Source: CAYMCQ01 sp964389025 (GTDB lineage Bacteria > Verrucomicrobiota > Verrucomicrobiia > Limisphaerales > CAYMCQ01). Taken from it: a DNA stretch of 35,656 nt. The DNA lies in contig CAYMCQ010000039.1 of NCBI GenBank assembly GCA_964389025.1, forward strand, positions 1-35,656, in the 5' to 3' direction. The translations under genes and the position numbers were made by a program. A model generated the notes under the pieces. It was not told where the DNA came from, searched no databases, and saw nothing but the letters and a program-made list of their open reading frames with translations. Position 1 is the first letter of the stretch. Every line of letters begins with the position of its first letter. Positions 16,191 through 24,672 of this stretch are shown here, one piece after another.

Positions 16191-17173
16191 TTCAAACTCA
16201 GCCGCGCATGTTCCGCCGCGCCGAGCAACGCCGTCTTGTCATTCAGAATCACCTTCACCGGCATCGCTTCCACCAGCCATTTCATCCGGCCAACGTCGAG
16301 GAACGCCTTCATGAATTGCCCGTCCGTAAGTTTGGAAATAATTTTCGGCGCAATGCCGCCGCCGATGTAAACGCCGCCAAGCGACATGATTTTCAGCGCC
16401 AGATTGCTCGCTTCCTCGCCGTAATAAGTCACGAAAATATCCAGTGCCTTCACGCAAATCTCGCACTTCCCCTCCAAACCGGCTGTCGTGATGACAGCGG
16501 CGGGATTGTCCGACTTCGTAAATTCCTCCGTGAGCCACGCCGGCTCTTCGCAGCGTTTCGTGTCGCGGAGAAACTTGTAGATGTTCATCGAGCCGATGCC
16601 CGACAGCACACGCTCCCAACTCACGCGTCCGCCAAACTGCGCGCGCAAATGCTGGAGCAGCGCGATGTCCAAATCCGTCCGAGGAGCGAAATCGCCGTGG
16701 CCGCCCTCGCACGCGAACGGATGATGCCGCTTGCCGTCCCACAACATTCCCGCCTCGCCCAAACCCGTGCCAGCCGCAATGACCGCGCGATTGCCGGCAG
16801 TTTCCTTCCCGTTCGGGTTCAGCGAAACAAAATCCTTTTCCGTCAGCGCGGAAATTCCATAAGCATTCGCTTCAAGATCATTGAGCAGGCCGACCGATGG
16901 CACGCGCAATTCCTTCGCCAGATTTTTGGAGTCAACGACCCACTTGAGGTTCGTCAGATTCGCGACGCCATTTTTGATTGCGCCCGCCACGCCGAACGAC
17001 GCGCCTTGCAGCTTGAGGTTTTTCCCGTCGAGAAATTTCCGCGTGATGGTTTCCAGGTCAGAAAACTCCTTGCTCGGAAATTTTTCAAACGCGACTTGCG
17101 CCAGTTTTCCATCGCGCACCTCGAACGACGCGAGGTTGACTTTGGTTCCGCCAATATCGCCGGCTAAAATCAT
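16187..17173 (-). CDS. glk: Glucokinase
   Basis: The 328-residue enzyme phosphorylates glucose with ATP to glucose-6-phosphate in the cytoplasm. It belongs to the Glk (non-ROK) family: the phosphate-binding motif GDIGGTKVNLA is at the N-terminus, followed by LLNDLEANAYGI with the catalytic Asp, AAGTGLGEAGM, CEGGHGDFAP and VLSGIGSMNIYKFL, and GGVYIGGGIAPK in the second lobe. The length is usual. The TAG stop lies within the inverted-repeat element downstream, which suggests the element replaced the original 3' end or was present when the reading frame ended. Glucose-6-phosphate made here is a substrate of the OtsA fusion elsewhere in the window, although the genes are not linked. Confidence 0.95.
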   Translation of the reverse strand: MILAGDIGGTKVNLASFEVRDGKLAQVAFEKFPSKEFSDLETITRKFLDGKNLKLQGASFGVAGAIKNGVANLTNLKWVVDSKNLAKELRVPSVGLLNDLEANAYGISALTEKDFVSLNPNGKETAGNRAVIAAGTGLGEAGMLWDGKRHHPFACEGGHGDFAPRTDLDIALLQHLRAQFGGRVSWERVLSGIGSMNIYKFLRDTKRCEEPAWLTEEFTKSDNPAAVITTAGLEGKCEICVKALDIFVTYYGEEASNLALKIMSLGGVYIGGGIAPKIISKLTDGQFMKAFLDVGRMKWLVEAMPVKVILNDKTALLGAAEHARLSLK

Positions 17174-17350
17174 GGGAAATCATTGCGCTGGCGAATTTCG
17201 CTTGGCAAGAAATTACTCATGTCTGACGGACTAATTGTTGGCAACCGCTCAAACGATTTTTGGAAAAGTGAAATGCGCTTCGTGCTGACTGCCAATGTGA
17301 GACAAACGACTTGCCCGTAGCCAGAACAAAACTTGCGCACAGGAAATCAA

Positions 17351-19021
17351 TTAACCCACCGGAGCTTCTTTCACAGTTGGATACGCCGCCTCAATTGCCT
17401 CATGAATGATGCGATTCGTCTGGGTTTCTTTAAAGAATTTGTCGTGTGTATAAAGTTCTCCTCTTTGAGCCTGTGTATGCTCCACGACTTTGCCGATGAG
17501 TTGAATCGCCTTCTCGGTGAGGACGGAAACGTTGAGTTCAATGTCCAACGGCAGATTTTCTTTCTCCGAAATCCTACGAATTACATTTAAAATATGAAAC
17601 GTCGCGCGCGAAACAAATGCTTCGCGTTCGTTAATGGGCTCTTTCCTTCGTTTTTTCCGTTGAATGGCTTTCTTCATCTGCTGCAGCGGCCCATAAAATT
17701 TTAGCGGCGTGAGCATTCGTGTGGCCGTGACGATCTCATCGTCAAAAATGCCATCATACTTGTCGCCAAAAACGAGTGTCTTGCTGTTCTTCGCCTCGGA
17801 GGGCATATCGAGATAGAAAGCGAGGTAAAGTTGCGCCAAGAGCTCATTGTTTAGTCGCTTCCCACTGGGAGCGTCAGGGAATTGGTTTGCTTTGCGCTCG
17901 TAGTAGTAGCCCAAGCTGCGAAATTCTTCCTCAAGCTTTCGTTGAATTCGATCGTTTGCGTGAAGGTCGCGAGTAGTAACGGGGGTCTGACTGTTTGTTG
18001 TCTCACTGATCTTGTCGGCGATAGGATTGCTACGTTTGGTTTCGCAAACGCGAATGATGAGCAACACGTTGTCGAGTTTCGCGGGGTTCTGCTGATACGC
18101 CTCAAACAATGCGTGCGTAGTTTGACCACCGTTTACGACTTGAAAATCTGTAAGTGTAACCCGAGGAGACCGGCTGTTGGGTTGATACAAGCATTCCTCA
18201 CAAACGATGTTGATTCCATTGTTTAGATACCAAAACTCGTAATTTGAGTCCGATAGCGCAGTCTCGACAATGCGTTGGTTAATTCGATTTTCCTTTTTGT
18301 AAATCCGCACGTTGTCGTTGAAGGCGTCTTCGTTGACGCGCGTCGGATCGGCAACGTCTGTAACTAACTTCACCAAGTCGGTTGCTGCGACAGTTGCAAC
18401 AAGCCCCTTTACACCTCCATCACTGCGCTCAAAATACTGCTTGTCGATAAATGTCAGCTGGCCATCAACGCGGCGATATTTTCTTTCAAGGAGCTTGTTA
18501 ACCACCTCTTCCTGGTCGAGGTAATGAAATTCAACGAATCGAAAAGGCTTAAGAGCATTCTCGAAACCTTTCCGCACGTCTTCTACCGGTGGCAGCTTGT
18601 TTGAGCAGACATAGAATTTGAATGACAAATGACCGTCTCCAAAAAGCGACCAGATCTCATTTGCCTTTTCCCAAACCAATTCATTGACCGTTTCTTTAAT
18701 CAAGGTTTTTTGAAAAATCGCTTGGACGGTGAGGGCGAACGCATCCAAATCGTCTTTAGGAAAATTCTTTGCACAATTGTCGAATTTCTCCGTGTATTTG
18801 AAAGTGAATATGCTGACTGTTCTTCCCTCGATGTGAACCGCATCCAGTCCCCCGTCTTGCGGCCCGTCGGTAAGGGCATCTTCAATATCATCGGTGTTCA
18901 GTTGGAGGATCGCTTCCAATCCCAACCACATGAACGCTGTCGAGATGTCTTCGAGGCTATAATCGGCGCAGCATTTCTTCACACGTTCGTGAAGTGTGCT
19001 GAAAGTGTTGAGATTTGGCAT
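17351..19021 (-). CDS. AIPR-family abortive-infection/phage-defence protein
   Basis: The 556-residue product matches the AIPR pattern: YEFWYLNNGINIVCEE, VTLTDFQVVNGGQTTHAL, LIIRVCETKRSNPIADKISETTNSQTPV and LHANDRIQRKLEEEFRSLGYYYERK, in that order. The N-terminal 110 residues contain DGGLDAVHIEG and then VSIFTFKY, resembling the D...(E/Q)xK core of a Mrr-like PD-(D/E)xK nuclease, with Thr at the usual acidic or Gln position. AIPR proteins are associated with abortive infection and restriction-linked loci. No second defence gene is adjacent. Codon use is more AT-rich than in glk and the operon downstream, and a 10-bp direct repeat flanks the gene, consistent with acquisition. The bases between glk and this gene (17174-17350) hold no gene. 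Confidence 0.88.
   Translation of the reverse strand: MPNLNTFSTLHERVKKCCADYSLEDISTAFMWLGLEAILQLNTDDIEDALTDGPQDGGLDAVHIEGRTVSIFTFKYTEKFDNCAKNFPKDDLDAFALTVQAIFQKTLIKETVNELVWEKANEIWSLFGDGHLSFKFYVCSNKLPPVEDVRKGFENALKPFRFVEFHYLDQEEVVNKLLERKYRRVDGQLTFIDKQYFERSDGGVKGLVATVAATDLVKLVTDVADPTRVNEDAFNDNVRIYKKENRINQRIVETALSDSNYEFWYLNNGINIVCEECLYQPNSRSPRVTLTDFQVVNGGQTTHALFEAYQQNPAKLDNVLLIIRVCETKRSNPIADKISETTNSQTPVTTRDLHANDRIQRKLEEEFRSLGYYYERKANQFPDAPSGKRLNNELLAQLYLAFYLDMPSEAKNSKTLVFGDKYDGIFDDEIVTATRMLTPLKFYGPLQQMKKAIQRKKRRKEPINEREAFVSRATFHILNVIRRISEKENLPLDIELNVSVLTEKAIQLIGKVVEHTQAQRGELYTHDKFFKETQTNRIIHEAIEAAYPTVKEAPVG
17353..17362. repeat. 10-bp direct repeat, AIPR left side
   Basis: AACCCACCGG overlaps the last codons of the AIPR gene and recurs in the same orientation at 19147-19156, just beyond its 5' end. 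It could be a target-site duplication or a recombination scar; chance is not excluded. Confidence 0.4.
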
Positions 19022-19146
19022 ACTAATGAAGGTTCTACACTGTTTTCCAATTCGTTGCCAGCCTAGTGTGCGAACGCCATTCTAAAATCGCGGTTTGTGA
19101 ACCGCACAAGCCCGAAAATAATTTTTTGCGTGGACGGTCTTTGTCC

Positions 19147-19156
19147 AACCCACCGG
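19147..19156. repeat. 10-bp direct repeat, AIPR right side
   Basis: This is the second copy of AACCCACCGG, 126 bases upstream of the AIPR start and 15 bases before the small plus-strand gene at 19171. Confidence 0.4.
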
Positions 19157-19170
19157 CGCAAAATGAGCGC

Positions 19171-19377
19171 ATGAAAAATCAAACTCAAATGGAACTTGGA
19201 CTTAATGGAGCGCAACAATTTTCCCCGGCCAACCACCGGGCATCGCGGATCAGCCGCGCGCAATGGTGGTTCGCGCAGATGCGGCAGGTCGTTGACCGCG
19301 CGATGGATTGGGAGCCGAACGGCCCGGGCAAGCCGGAGCAGACGTGGTTTGCGGACGCGAACGGGCAACGGAATTAA
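19171..19377 (+). CDS. Small basic protein (68 aa), unknown function
   Basis: An ATG at 19171 starts a 68-residue frame (MKNQTQMELGLNG...), with a Trp-rich helix pattern RAQWWFAQMRQVVDRAMDW in the middle and a short tail. The same frame is open upstream but the earlier start is less likely because it lies in AT-rich intergenic sequence. To my recollection, short proteins with METELGLNG-like beginnings followed by an A-Q-W-W-F-x-x-M-R motif occur in other Verrucomicrobia; a search is needed to confirm. The stop codon shares TTAA (19374-19377) with the stop of the convergent esterase. There is no membrane segment. Confidence 0.6.
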   Translation: MKNQTQMELGLNGAQQFSPANHRASRISRAQWWFAQMRQVVDRAMDWEPNGPGKPEQTWFADANGQRN

Positions 19378-20015
19378 CTGCGGGAAAAACCCGCTCGGAT
19401 GAATTCGCGGATGACACCAAGTTCCTCCTCGCCCGCAATGGTGTGCGCTTTGGTGAACTCGCGCCATGCGATCTGAAGCCCGGCAGATTTCAACACGCCA
19501 ATTTGCTCGCGCACTTTTGCGATGGGAATCATCGGGTCTTGCGTGCCGTGCGTGATGAGAAATCTTTGCTCGCGCGCAACGGGGGACATTTCCTTGACCA
19601 ATTTTTCCGGTTCGCAAACGTAGCCGCTGATGCCGACGATGCCCGCAAATTTTTCTGGATAACGCAAACCGACTTCGATGGACATCAAACAGCCCTGGGA
19701 AAATCCGCCGAAGATTGTCTCCTCCGTCGGGAACCCCGCTTCACGCTGCGCGTCGAGAACATTGAAAAGCATTTGCGCGCTTCGACGCACGCCCGGAGCC
19801 ATGTCGCCCGCGAAATCATACCAGGAGAAGCCGGTGTAGTAGGCCTCCGGCGCGTTGACCAAAAGATAATTCATCCACGGCAGATTCATCGCCTCCGGCA
19901 ACCAGCGGTAGCCCTCAATCGAATCACCGAGGCCGTGAAGCATGATCATCAGCGCGCGAGAATTTGCTTCTTGCGCCTGAAAAAATTCTGTTTGGAGGGG
20001 CGATGTTTGGTTCAT
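19374..20015 (-). CDS. Phospholipase/carboxylesterase-type alpha/beta hydrolase
   Basis: The 213-residue enzyme has the compact Abhydrolase_2 fold: MIMLHGLGDSIEGY (oxyanion region), the nucleophile elbow GGFSQGCLMS, an Asp in THGTQDPMIP and the His in FTKAHTIAGEEE. These enzymes hydrolyse short-chain or lysophospholipid esters in the cytoplasm; no signal peptide is present. Its ATG overlaps the stop of the cytochrome b fusion by four bases (ATGA), so it is the last gene of that operon and probably translationally coupled. The metabolic reason for the pairing is unclear. Confidence 0.9.
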   Translation of the reverse strand: MNQTSPLQTEFFQAQEANSRALMIMLHGLGDSIEGYRWLPEAMNLPWMNYLLVNAPEAYYTGFSWYDFAGDMAPGVRRSAQMLFNVLDAQREAGFPTEETIFGGFSQGCLMSIEVGLRYPEKFAGIVGISGYVCEPEKLVKEMSPVAREQRFLITHGTQDPMIPIAKVREQIGVLKSAGLQIAWREFTKAHTIAGEEELGVIREFIRAGFSRS

Positions 20016-21817
20016 TCTCGCGGCGATTCAAACCACTCTCCGCGCAACCAGTCAACCACCAGCCCGATTTCCTGTGGAGATAAAATCTGTTCCTTGCCAA
20101 ACGCGGGCATCCGGTCGTTGCGCTTGCCGTAAAAACTTTCGTGCGCGGGATTCGAGATGAAATTGATCAGCCATTCGCGCGAGCCAAAGCCGGTCAAATC
20201 CGGCGCGGTCGCGTCCTCATCGCGCTTGTGGAACTGATGGCACTCCGTGCAGCGCATATCGGCATCCGCGACAAGCGCGCGCCCTTCTTCGATCAGCATT
20301 TTGTCGCGCGAATCCGCTTCAACTTGCGATTTCAATCTCGCCTCAGCCGAAAGCGCGGCAATGACGTTCTGCAACTTTTCTTTTTGCTCCGGCGTGTAAC
20401 TCGCAATGTCCTTTTTCACGAACTTGGCCATTTTGCCGTCGTGGAATTTTGTTGCGCCGAAATAATTCGTCGTGGTTATCCGTTGGGGATCGAGCAACCC
20501 GGCCAGCCAGTTGCGTGACGCAAAACCTGCGAGGTCTGATGCGGCCTGGGCGTCTTTTGGAATTCTTTCCGTTCCATCGTGACCGCTGAAGCGGTGGCAG
20601 CTCGCGCATTTAGCAGCAAAAATTTTCGGGCCTTGCGTCAGCGCATCTTCCCGCAGCAAGGTGATCGCGCCGGTTGGCGGAATTCCTTTTTCGGATTTTG
20701 CCAACATCTTTACGCGCGCGGCTTCGTGTTCGGCTTCGCGCACGGCAAATCCATAATCGGGATTGCGCCTGTCCTCCGCGAAGGCCAAAAACGTCAACAC
20801 TGCGGAGCCGAGCAGCATTGCAAAAAGAAAACCCACGTTGAAACGATGGCCGAGTTTCCACTTGCCGATGAACGGCATCGCCGCGACGAGCAGCATCACG
20901 AGTCCGGGAATGATGATCGCGCCCCAGACTTCGGTTTTGCCGGGGAAATATTTCAGAAACTGGAACAGGAACAGAAAATACCAGTCTGGCCGCGCGGCGG
21001 CGTAGGGTTCGGACGGATCGGCGGGCGCGCCGAGGTCGGGGCCGAAATAATTTTGTCCTTGGAAAATTTTCCGCCAGAAAATCAGGAGCAAAACCGCCGC
21101 CAGCACCGCGAGACAGGCAACCGCATCCTTCAAAACCTGCTCCGGCCAGAATTTTTCATCGGCGCGGCGAAGCGGCCGTTTCGCCGTGATGCCGTGCCGC
21201 CGGAAAAGGTAAATGTGTGCCACCAGCAAAGCGATGATCAGTCCCGGCAAAAGTCCCGCGTGCAGCGCAAAAAATCTCGTGAGCGTGTGATGCCCGTAAT
21301 CGCTGCCGCCCATGATGACCGTTTGAAGTTGTTCGCCGATTATTGGCGTCATGCCCGCGAGATTCGTCGCCACTTTCGTCGCCCAATAGCCTTTTTGGTC
21401 CCACGGCAGCAAGTAGCCCGTGAGCGAAAGGCCGAGCACGAGCAGAAGCAGAATCAGCCCGAACCAGAAATTGACTTCACGCGGTGCCTTGTATGCGCCG
21501 TCAATGACCACCTGCATCAGGTGCAGCACCAGCAGCACCGTCATCGCGTGCGCCGTGTAGTGATGGATGCCGCGCAGCAGCCAGCCGCCGGCCATTTGTT
21601 CCTGAATGTAGAAAACACTTTCCCACGCCGTTTGCGCGCTCGGGCTGTAGGCCATCCAAAGAAAAATCCCGGTGATGAATTGGACGACGAGCGTGAAGGT
21701 CAGCGCGCTGCCCCAGACGTAACGCCAGCGCGAGCCACCGGGAATGTTTTCAAACAACGCCTCGCGGACGATTCGACGGAAGCCGGTGCGATGTTCAAGC
21801 CAGTCGAAAAGTTTCAT
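20012..21817 (-). CDS. qcrB: Cytochrome b6/subunit IV fused to a dihaem cytochrome c
   Basis: The 601-residue membrane protein is the quinol-oxidising core of a Rieske/cytochrome b complex. Haem-b ligands are visible as H85 and H99 (14 apart, in GIHHYTAHAM to LVLH) and H186 and H201 (15 apart, in LHAGLLPGL to VAH), the spacing of cytochrome b6 rather than mitochondrial cytochrome b. The subunit IV-like part carries PDWY in place of PEWY, a variant common in menaquinol users. After the membrane part, two c-type haem motifs follow: C404-ASCH and C523-TECH, with likely Met ligands in the RMPAFG region. The b, subunit IV and dihaem c parts are thus one polypeptide. It overlaps the Rieske gene upstream by four bases and the esterase downstream by four. 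Confidence 0.92.
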   Translation of the reverse strand: MKLFDWLEHRTGFRRIVREALFENIPGGSRWRYVWGSALTFTLVVQFITGIFLWMAYSPSAQTAWESVFYIQEQMAGGWLLRGIHHYTAHAMTVLLVLHLMQVVIDGAYKAPREVNFWFGLILLLLVLGLSLTGYLLPWDQKGYWATKVATNLAGMTPIIGEQLQTVIMGGSDYGHHTLTRFFALHAGLLPGLIIALLVAHIYLFRRHGITAKRPLRRADEKFWPEQVLKDAVACLAVLAAVLLLIFWRKIFQGQNYFGPDLGAPADPSEPYAAARPDWYFLFLFQFLKYFPGKTEVWGAIIIPGLVMLLVAAMPFIGKWKLGHRFNVGFLFAMLLGSAVLTFLAFAEDRRNPDYGFAVREAEHEAARVKMLAKSEKGIPPTGAITLLREDALTQGPKIFAAKCASCHRFSGHDGTERIPKDAQAASDLAGFASRNWLAGLLDPQRITTTNYFGATKFHDGKMAKFVKKDIASYTPEQKEKLQNVIAALSAEARLKSQVEADSRDKMLIEEGRALVADADMRCTECHQFHKRDEDATAPDLTGFGSREWLINFISNPAHESFYGKRNDRMPAFGKEQILSPQEIGLVVDWLRGEWFESPRE

Positions 21818-22380
21818 GCCACAGGAATTTTCTCAGCATGGCCTGCGCGAAAATTTTGGAACTTCACCCAGATTTCTTTTCCGTAGCGAAGTTCGACATC
21901 AAGCGTGTCGAGGCCACGCGCTGCCGGACTCGACGTGTCGGCAATTTTCCCGTCCAGCGCGAAAACACTGTTGTGACACGGGCAAATAAATTTTCCGCGC
22001 TCGGATTTGAAGTCCACGAAGCATCCCGCGTGCGGACAAACGACGTTCAACGCCTCGACCTTGTCCTCCGCCGTGCGCCGAAGATAAACCGCGCCAACCG
22101 GCACGTTGCTGAACTTGTTCCACGCGTCCACCCGGTCCGCAAGCACGGGAAATTTGCGTGGCACGGCGTCATTCGGAAGCGAATCAAGGGTCGCGACACG
22201 GACGAAGGCATTGCGGGAGGATTTTCGACGGAGTGGATCGAAAAATACCGCCAGACCGGCTGCGACCGGAACCAGCGTTGACACTCCACTGAGAACAACC
22301 GCGAGAAATTTTTTGAAAAAACCACGCCGGTCGGTCTGCGCGGGCGGGGTGGTGTTTGAAACAATTTCGCTCTCGGACAT
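21814..22380 (-). CDS. qcrA: Rieske [2Fe-2S] protein of the cytochrome b complex
   Basis: The 188-residue protein has an N-terminal RRGFFKKFL segment followed by one membrane helix (VVLSGVSTLVPVAAGLAVFF), resembling a Tat-type anchor. The C-terminal Rieske domain has the two cluster-binding boxes C-P-H-A-G-C and C-P-C-H-N-S, with two Cys and two His ligands for the 2Fe-2S cluster. It takes electrons from quinol at the cytochrome b subunit and passes them to cytochrome c, here presumably the c domains fused to the same partner. It is the first gene of the three-gene operon; its promoter should lie in 22381-22649. Confidence 0.93.
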   Translation of the reverse strand: MSESEIVSNTTPPAQTDRRGFFKKFLAVVLSGVSTLVPVAAGLAVFFDPLRRKSSRNAFVRVATLDSLPNDAVPRKFPVLADRVDAWNKFSNVPVGAVYLRRTAEDKVEALNVVCPHAGCFVDFKSERGKFICPCHNSVFALDGKIADTSSPAARGLDTLDVELRYGKEIWVKFQNFRAGHAEKIPVA

Positions 22381-22606
22381 AACGGCGCGACATGATGCAA
22401 AAGCAAAAACGAAAAGAAAACACCAAATTCCAGCCGGTTCAATATAACGAATTTCTAATGACGCACCTCCGCCAATCGTCGCCCGGATTTCGTCATTTTA
22501 TCAGCCAGCACGAGCATACTTTCTCGCCCCTCAATACAATCAGCCCTGCCCGACGCTTAAAGCTCGCTCGAATGCAGCACCAGCAGTTATGGGCTTGTTG
22601 AATGCC

Positions 22607-22626
22607 CGGACGTTTGGTAGCGTCCG
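22607..22626. promoter_or_regulatory. Dyad upstream of the oxidoreductase gene
   Basis: CGGACG (22607-22612) and CGTCCG (22621-22626) are perfect reverse complements with an 8-base spacer, ending 23 bases before the ATG at 22650. The size and place suit an operator or a 5' hairpin, but no regulator is known. Confidence 0.35.
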
Positions 22627-22649
22627 AGTTTAGCAACCAATTTGAAATC

Positions 22650-24050
22650 ATGAAACCAACTCAGGAAAATTCTCCCGGCGAAAGCCGCCGTTCCTTCATC
22701 GGCAAAACCGCCAAGCTTGCGGCTGCCGTCTCAGCAGCAAACTTTTTGCGAACACCCGTTTACGGACAAAACACCGCGCCATCGGCGAACGTCACCGGCG
22801 CAAACAATAAAATCGTTGTCGGTTTCATCGGTGTCGGGAAACAGGGCAATGCTCATTTGAATTCCAACATGGCGCACGACAAGGACAACAACATGGCAAT
22901 TGGAGCCGTTTGCGATCTTTACAAGAAACATCTCGATGCCGCCGTGAAGAAAACCGGCTTGACCGCCGCCGCGGGTTTTGCCGACCACAGAAAATTGCTC
23001 GAGCGCAAAGACATTGACGCGGTCATCTGCGCGCCGGTGGACAACTGGCACGCGCAAGTGAGCATTGACGCGCTGGAAGCCGGCAAGCACGTCTATTGCG
23101 AGAAGCCCATGACGCGATACGTCGAGGAAGGATGGCAGGTTTATGACACGGTCAAGCGCACCGGGAAGGTTTATCAATGTGGGTCGCAATTCACGGCTGA
23201 TCCCATGATCCACGAAGCCGCCAAGTGGGTCAAAGCCGGCAAACTTGGCCCGCTGGTTTGGGCGCAAGGCTCGTATTGCCGCAACAACAAGAACAACAAC
23301 GAATGGACCTTCAAACCGGACGATGCCGCAGAGGCAAATCCACAGACGATTGATTGGGAACGCTGGCAAGGCAAAGCGAAAAAAATCGCGTGGGACGCAC
23401 CGGACAACCTCGATCCCGGCAAAGCCGGCCCCAACCGCTTTTTTTCCTGGCACAAGTATTACGACTACAACTCCGGACTGCTCGGCAATCTTATGAGCCA
23501 TCGGTTTTATCCGTTGATGAAGGCGACTGGCGATCCGGAGTTCCCGCGCCGCGTTTGCTGCACAGGCACCAGAAAAGTTTCGACTGACCGCGAGATTACC
23601 GACACGACCCACGTCCTCGCCGAGTTCCCGAGCGGGCTGACGTTCGTGATCGTTGGAACCACGGTGAATCAATTCGGATTGCAAGATGTAATTCGTGGTC
23701 GCAAAGGGCGCATCGAACTCGCCACCAGCGCGAATCAAGCTGAACTCAAGCCCGAGGCAATCTTCGCTGAGGAGATTGATCCCGAATCATTCACACATCC
23801 GCAATCATTCGGAAAAATCGAGCATCTGGAGAAAAACTTCTTCGATTGCATCCGCGGCGGCGGAACGCCGTTCTGCAATGTGGACCTTTCCGTCAAGGCC
23901 AACACGGTGCTTTGCCTCGCGGAAATGTCCGAGCGGCTCGGCCTCACGTTGTTCTTCGATGAGAAAACCCGCAAGATCACGACCGGGGACGGACGAGTCG
24001 TGCCGCCGATGACTTACGACACCGTCGTGCCGAATCTGGCGCAAGGGTAG
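22650..24050 (+). CDS. Tat-exported Gfo/Idh/MocA-family oxidoreductase
   Basis: Starting at the ATG at 22650 the product has 466 residues. It opens with a twin-arginine signal (R13-R14 in ESRRSFIGKTAKL, then an alanine-rich hydrophobic stretch to VYGQ). The NAD(P)-binding Rossmann fold follows, with VGFIGVGKQGNAHL, and the family's EKP motif (K152 in CEKPMTRYV). The C-terminal domain has the family's substrate-binding face, including HKYYDYNSGLLGNLMSHRF. Exported members of this family are abundant in Planctomycetes and Verrucomicrobia and are thought to act on sugars or sugar derivatives in the periplasm, folding with cofactor before export. The substrate cannot be told from sequence. A frame open upstream of the ATG is not needed. 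Confidence 0.92.
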   Translation: MKPTQENSPGESRRSFIGKTAKLAAAVSAANFLRTPVYGQNTAPSANVTGANNKIVVGFIGVGKQGNAHLNSNMAHDKDNNMAIGAVCDLYKKHLDAAVKKTGLTAAAGFADHRKLLERKDIDAVICAPVDNWHAQVSIDALEAGKHVYCEKPMTRYVEEGWQVYDTVKRTGKVYQCGSQFTADPMIHEAAKWVKAGKLGPLVWAQGSYCRNNKNNNEWTFKPDDAAEANPQTIDWERWQGKAKKIAWDAPDNLDPGKAGPNRFFSWHKYYDYNSGLLGNLMSHRFYPLMKATGDPEFPRRVCCTGTRKVSTDREITDTTHVLAEFPSGLTFVIVGTTVNQFGLQDVIRGRKGRIELATSANQAELKPEAIFAEEIDPESFTHPQSFGKIEHLEKNFFDCIRGGGTPFCNVDLSVKANTVLCLAEMSERLGLTLFFDEKTRKITTGDGRVVPPMTYDTVVPNLAQG

Positions 24051-24092
24051 AGTGGTTAGCGGGCTGACTCCGGACAGTTGTGGACGGTCGCG

Positions 24093-24410
24093 TCAATATT
24101 TCGGCACGCTGTGGTCAATCTCATCCGACCACGCGCTGATACCGCCTTTGACGTTCTTGAGATACTTGAAGCCCTGCTCGCACAAAAAATTCAGCGCCTT
24201 CATCGAGCGCACGCCGCTCTTGCAGTGGATGTAATAGTGCGTGTTCGGGTCAAGCTCCACGAAGCGTTGCTGAAGCTGGCTCAACGGAACTTGCGGCACG
24301 CCGTTGATGTGCGCGATTTCGTATTCGTCCGGCTCACGCACGTCAATGACCTTGATACCGAAGCCCCGATTATTCAGCGCCTTCTTTATGTCCTACACTA
24401 TGGTTTCGCC
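24093..24410 (-). pseudogene. Rhodanese-domain remnant duplicating the end of moeB
   Basis: The 82 codons from 24341 to the stop at 24093 match the last 82 residues of MoeB (25622-26770) at all but five positions beyond the first, including the active-site loop HCKSGVRS. Homology continues upstream through KKALNNRGFGIKVID against the MoeB KRALDDPKLSIKVID. It is interrupted by an in-frame TAG at 24393-24395 where MoeB has CAG (Gln). It therefore looks like a decayed tail of a second moeB-like gene, not an independent rhodanese, although a GTG at 24341 could still give a short protein. The bases 24411-24672 after it hold no convincing gene. Confidence 0.75.
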
Positions 24411-24672
24411 GGGAGGGTGCGCTCTGGAGCATCACATGGAGTTGAACACGATCCCTTGCCAATCAGGAGGTCAAAACCCACGGGTTTGAAGGCTTTAGGA
24501 AGCTGGCCAGTCCCGAAATGGGGCAAATCATTAAAGAATCAAACCACATTCTGTCTCAAGTGGGTGAGGCAGCGGCACAATGGCAGGATTGGGACGTTGG
24601 ACTTGAGGTTGTTCCATAACACGAACTGCGAATTTTGCAGCAGGCACGCGCTTTGCACTGGCTGCACTCGTC

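Noticed and set aside
20579..21886. 435-codon open frame on the plus strand
   Set aside because: It is antisense to the cytochrome b and Rieske genes; the product is Arg/His/Gln-rich with no fold-like pattern.
22392..22601. 69-codon open frame before the oxidoreductase gene
   Set aside because: It lies in a divergent promoter region, has no ribosome-binding site and no homology that I recognise.
22731..23738. 335-codon open frame on the minus strand
   Set aside because: It is antisense to the Gfo/Idh/MocA gene and shows no recognisable domain.
24093..24341. Independent single-domain rhodanese gene
   Set aside because: Homology to MoeB continues upstream of its GTG through an in-frame stop, so a remnant is the simpler reading.
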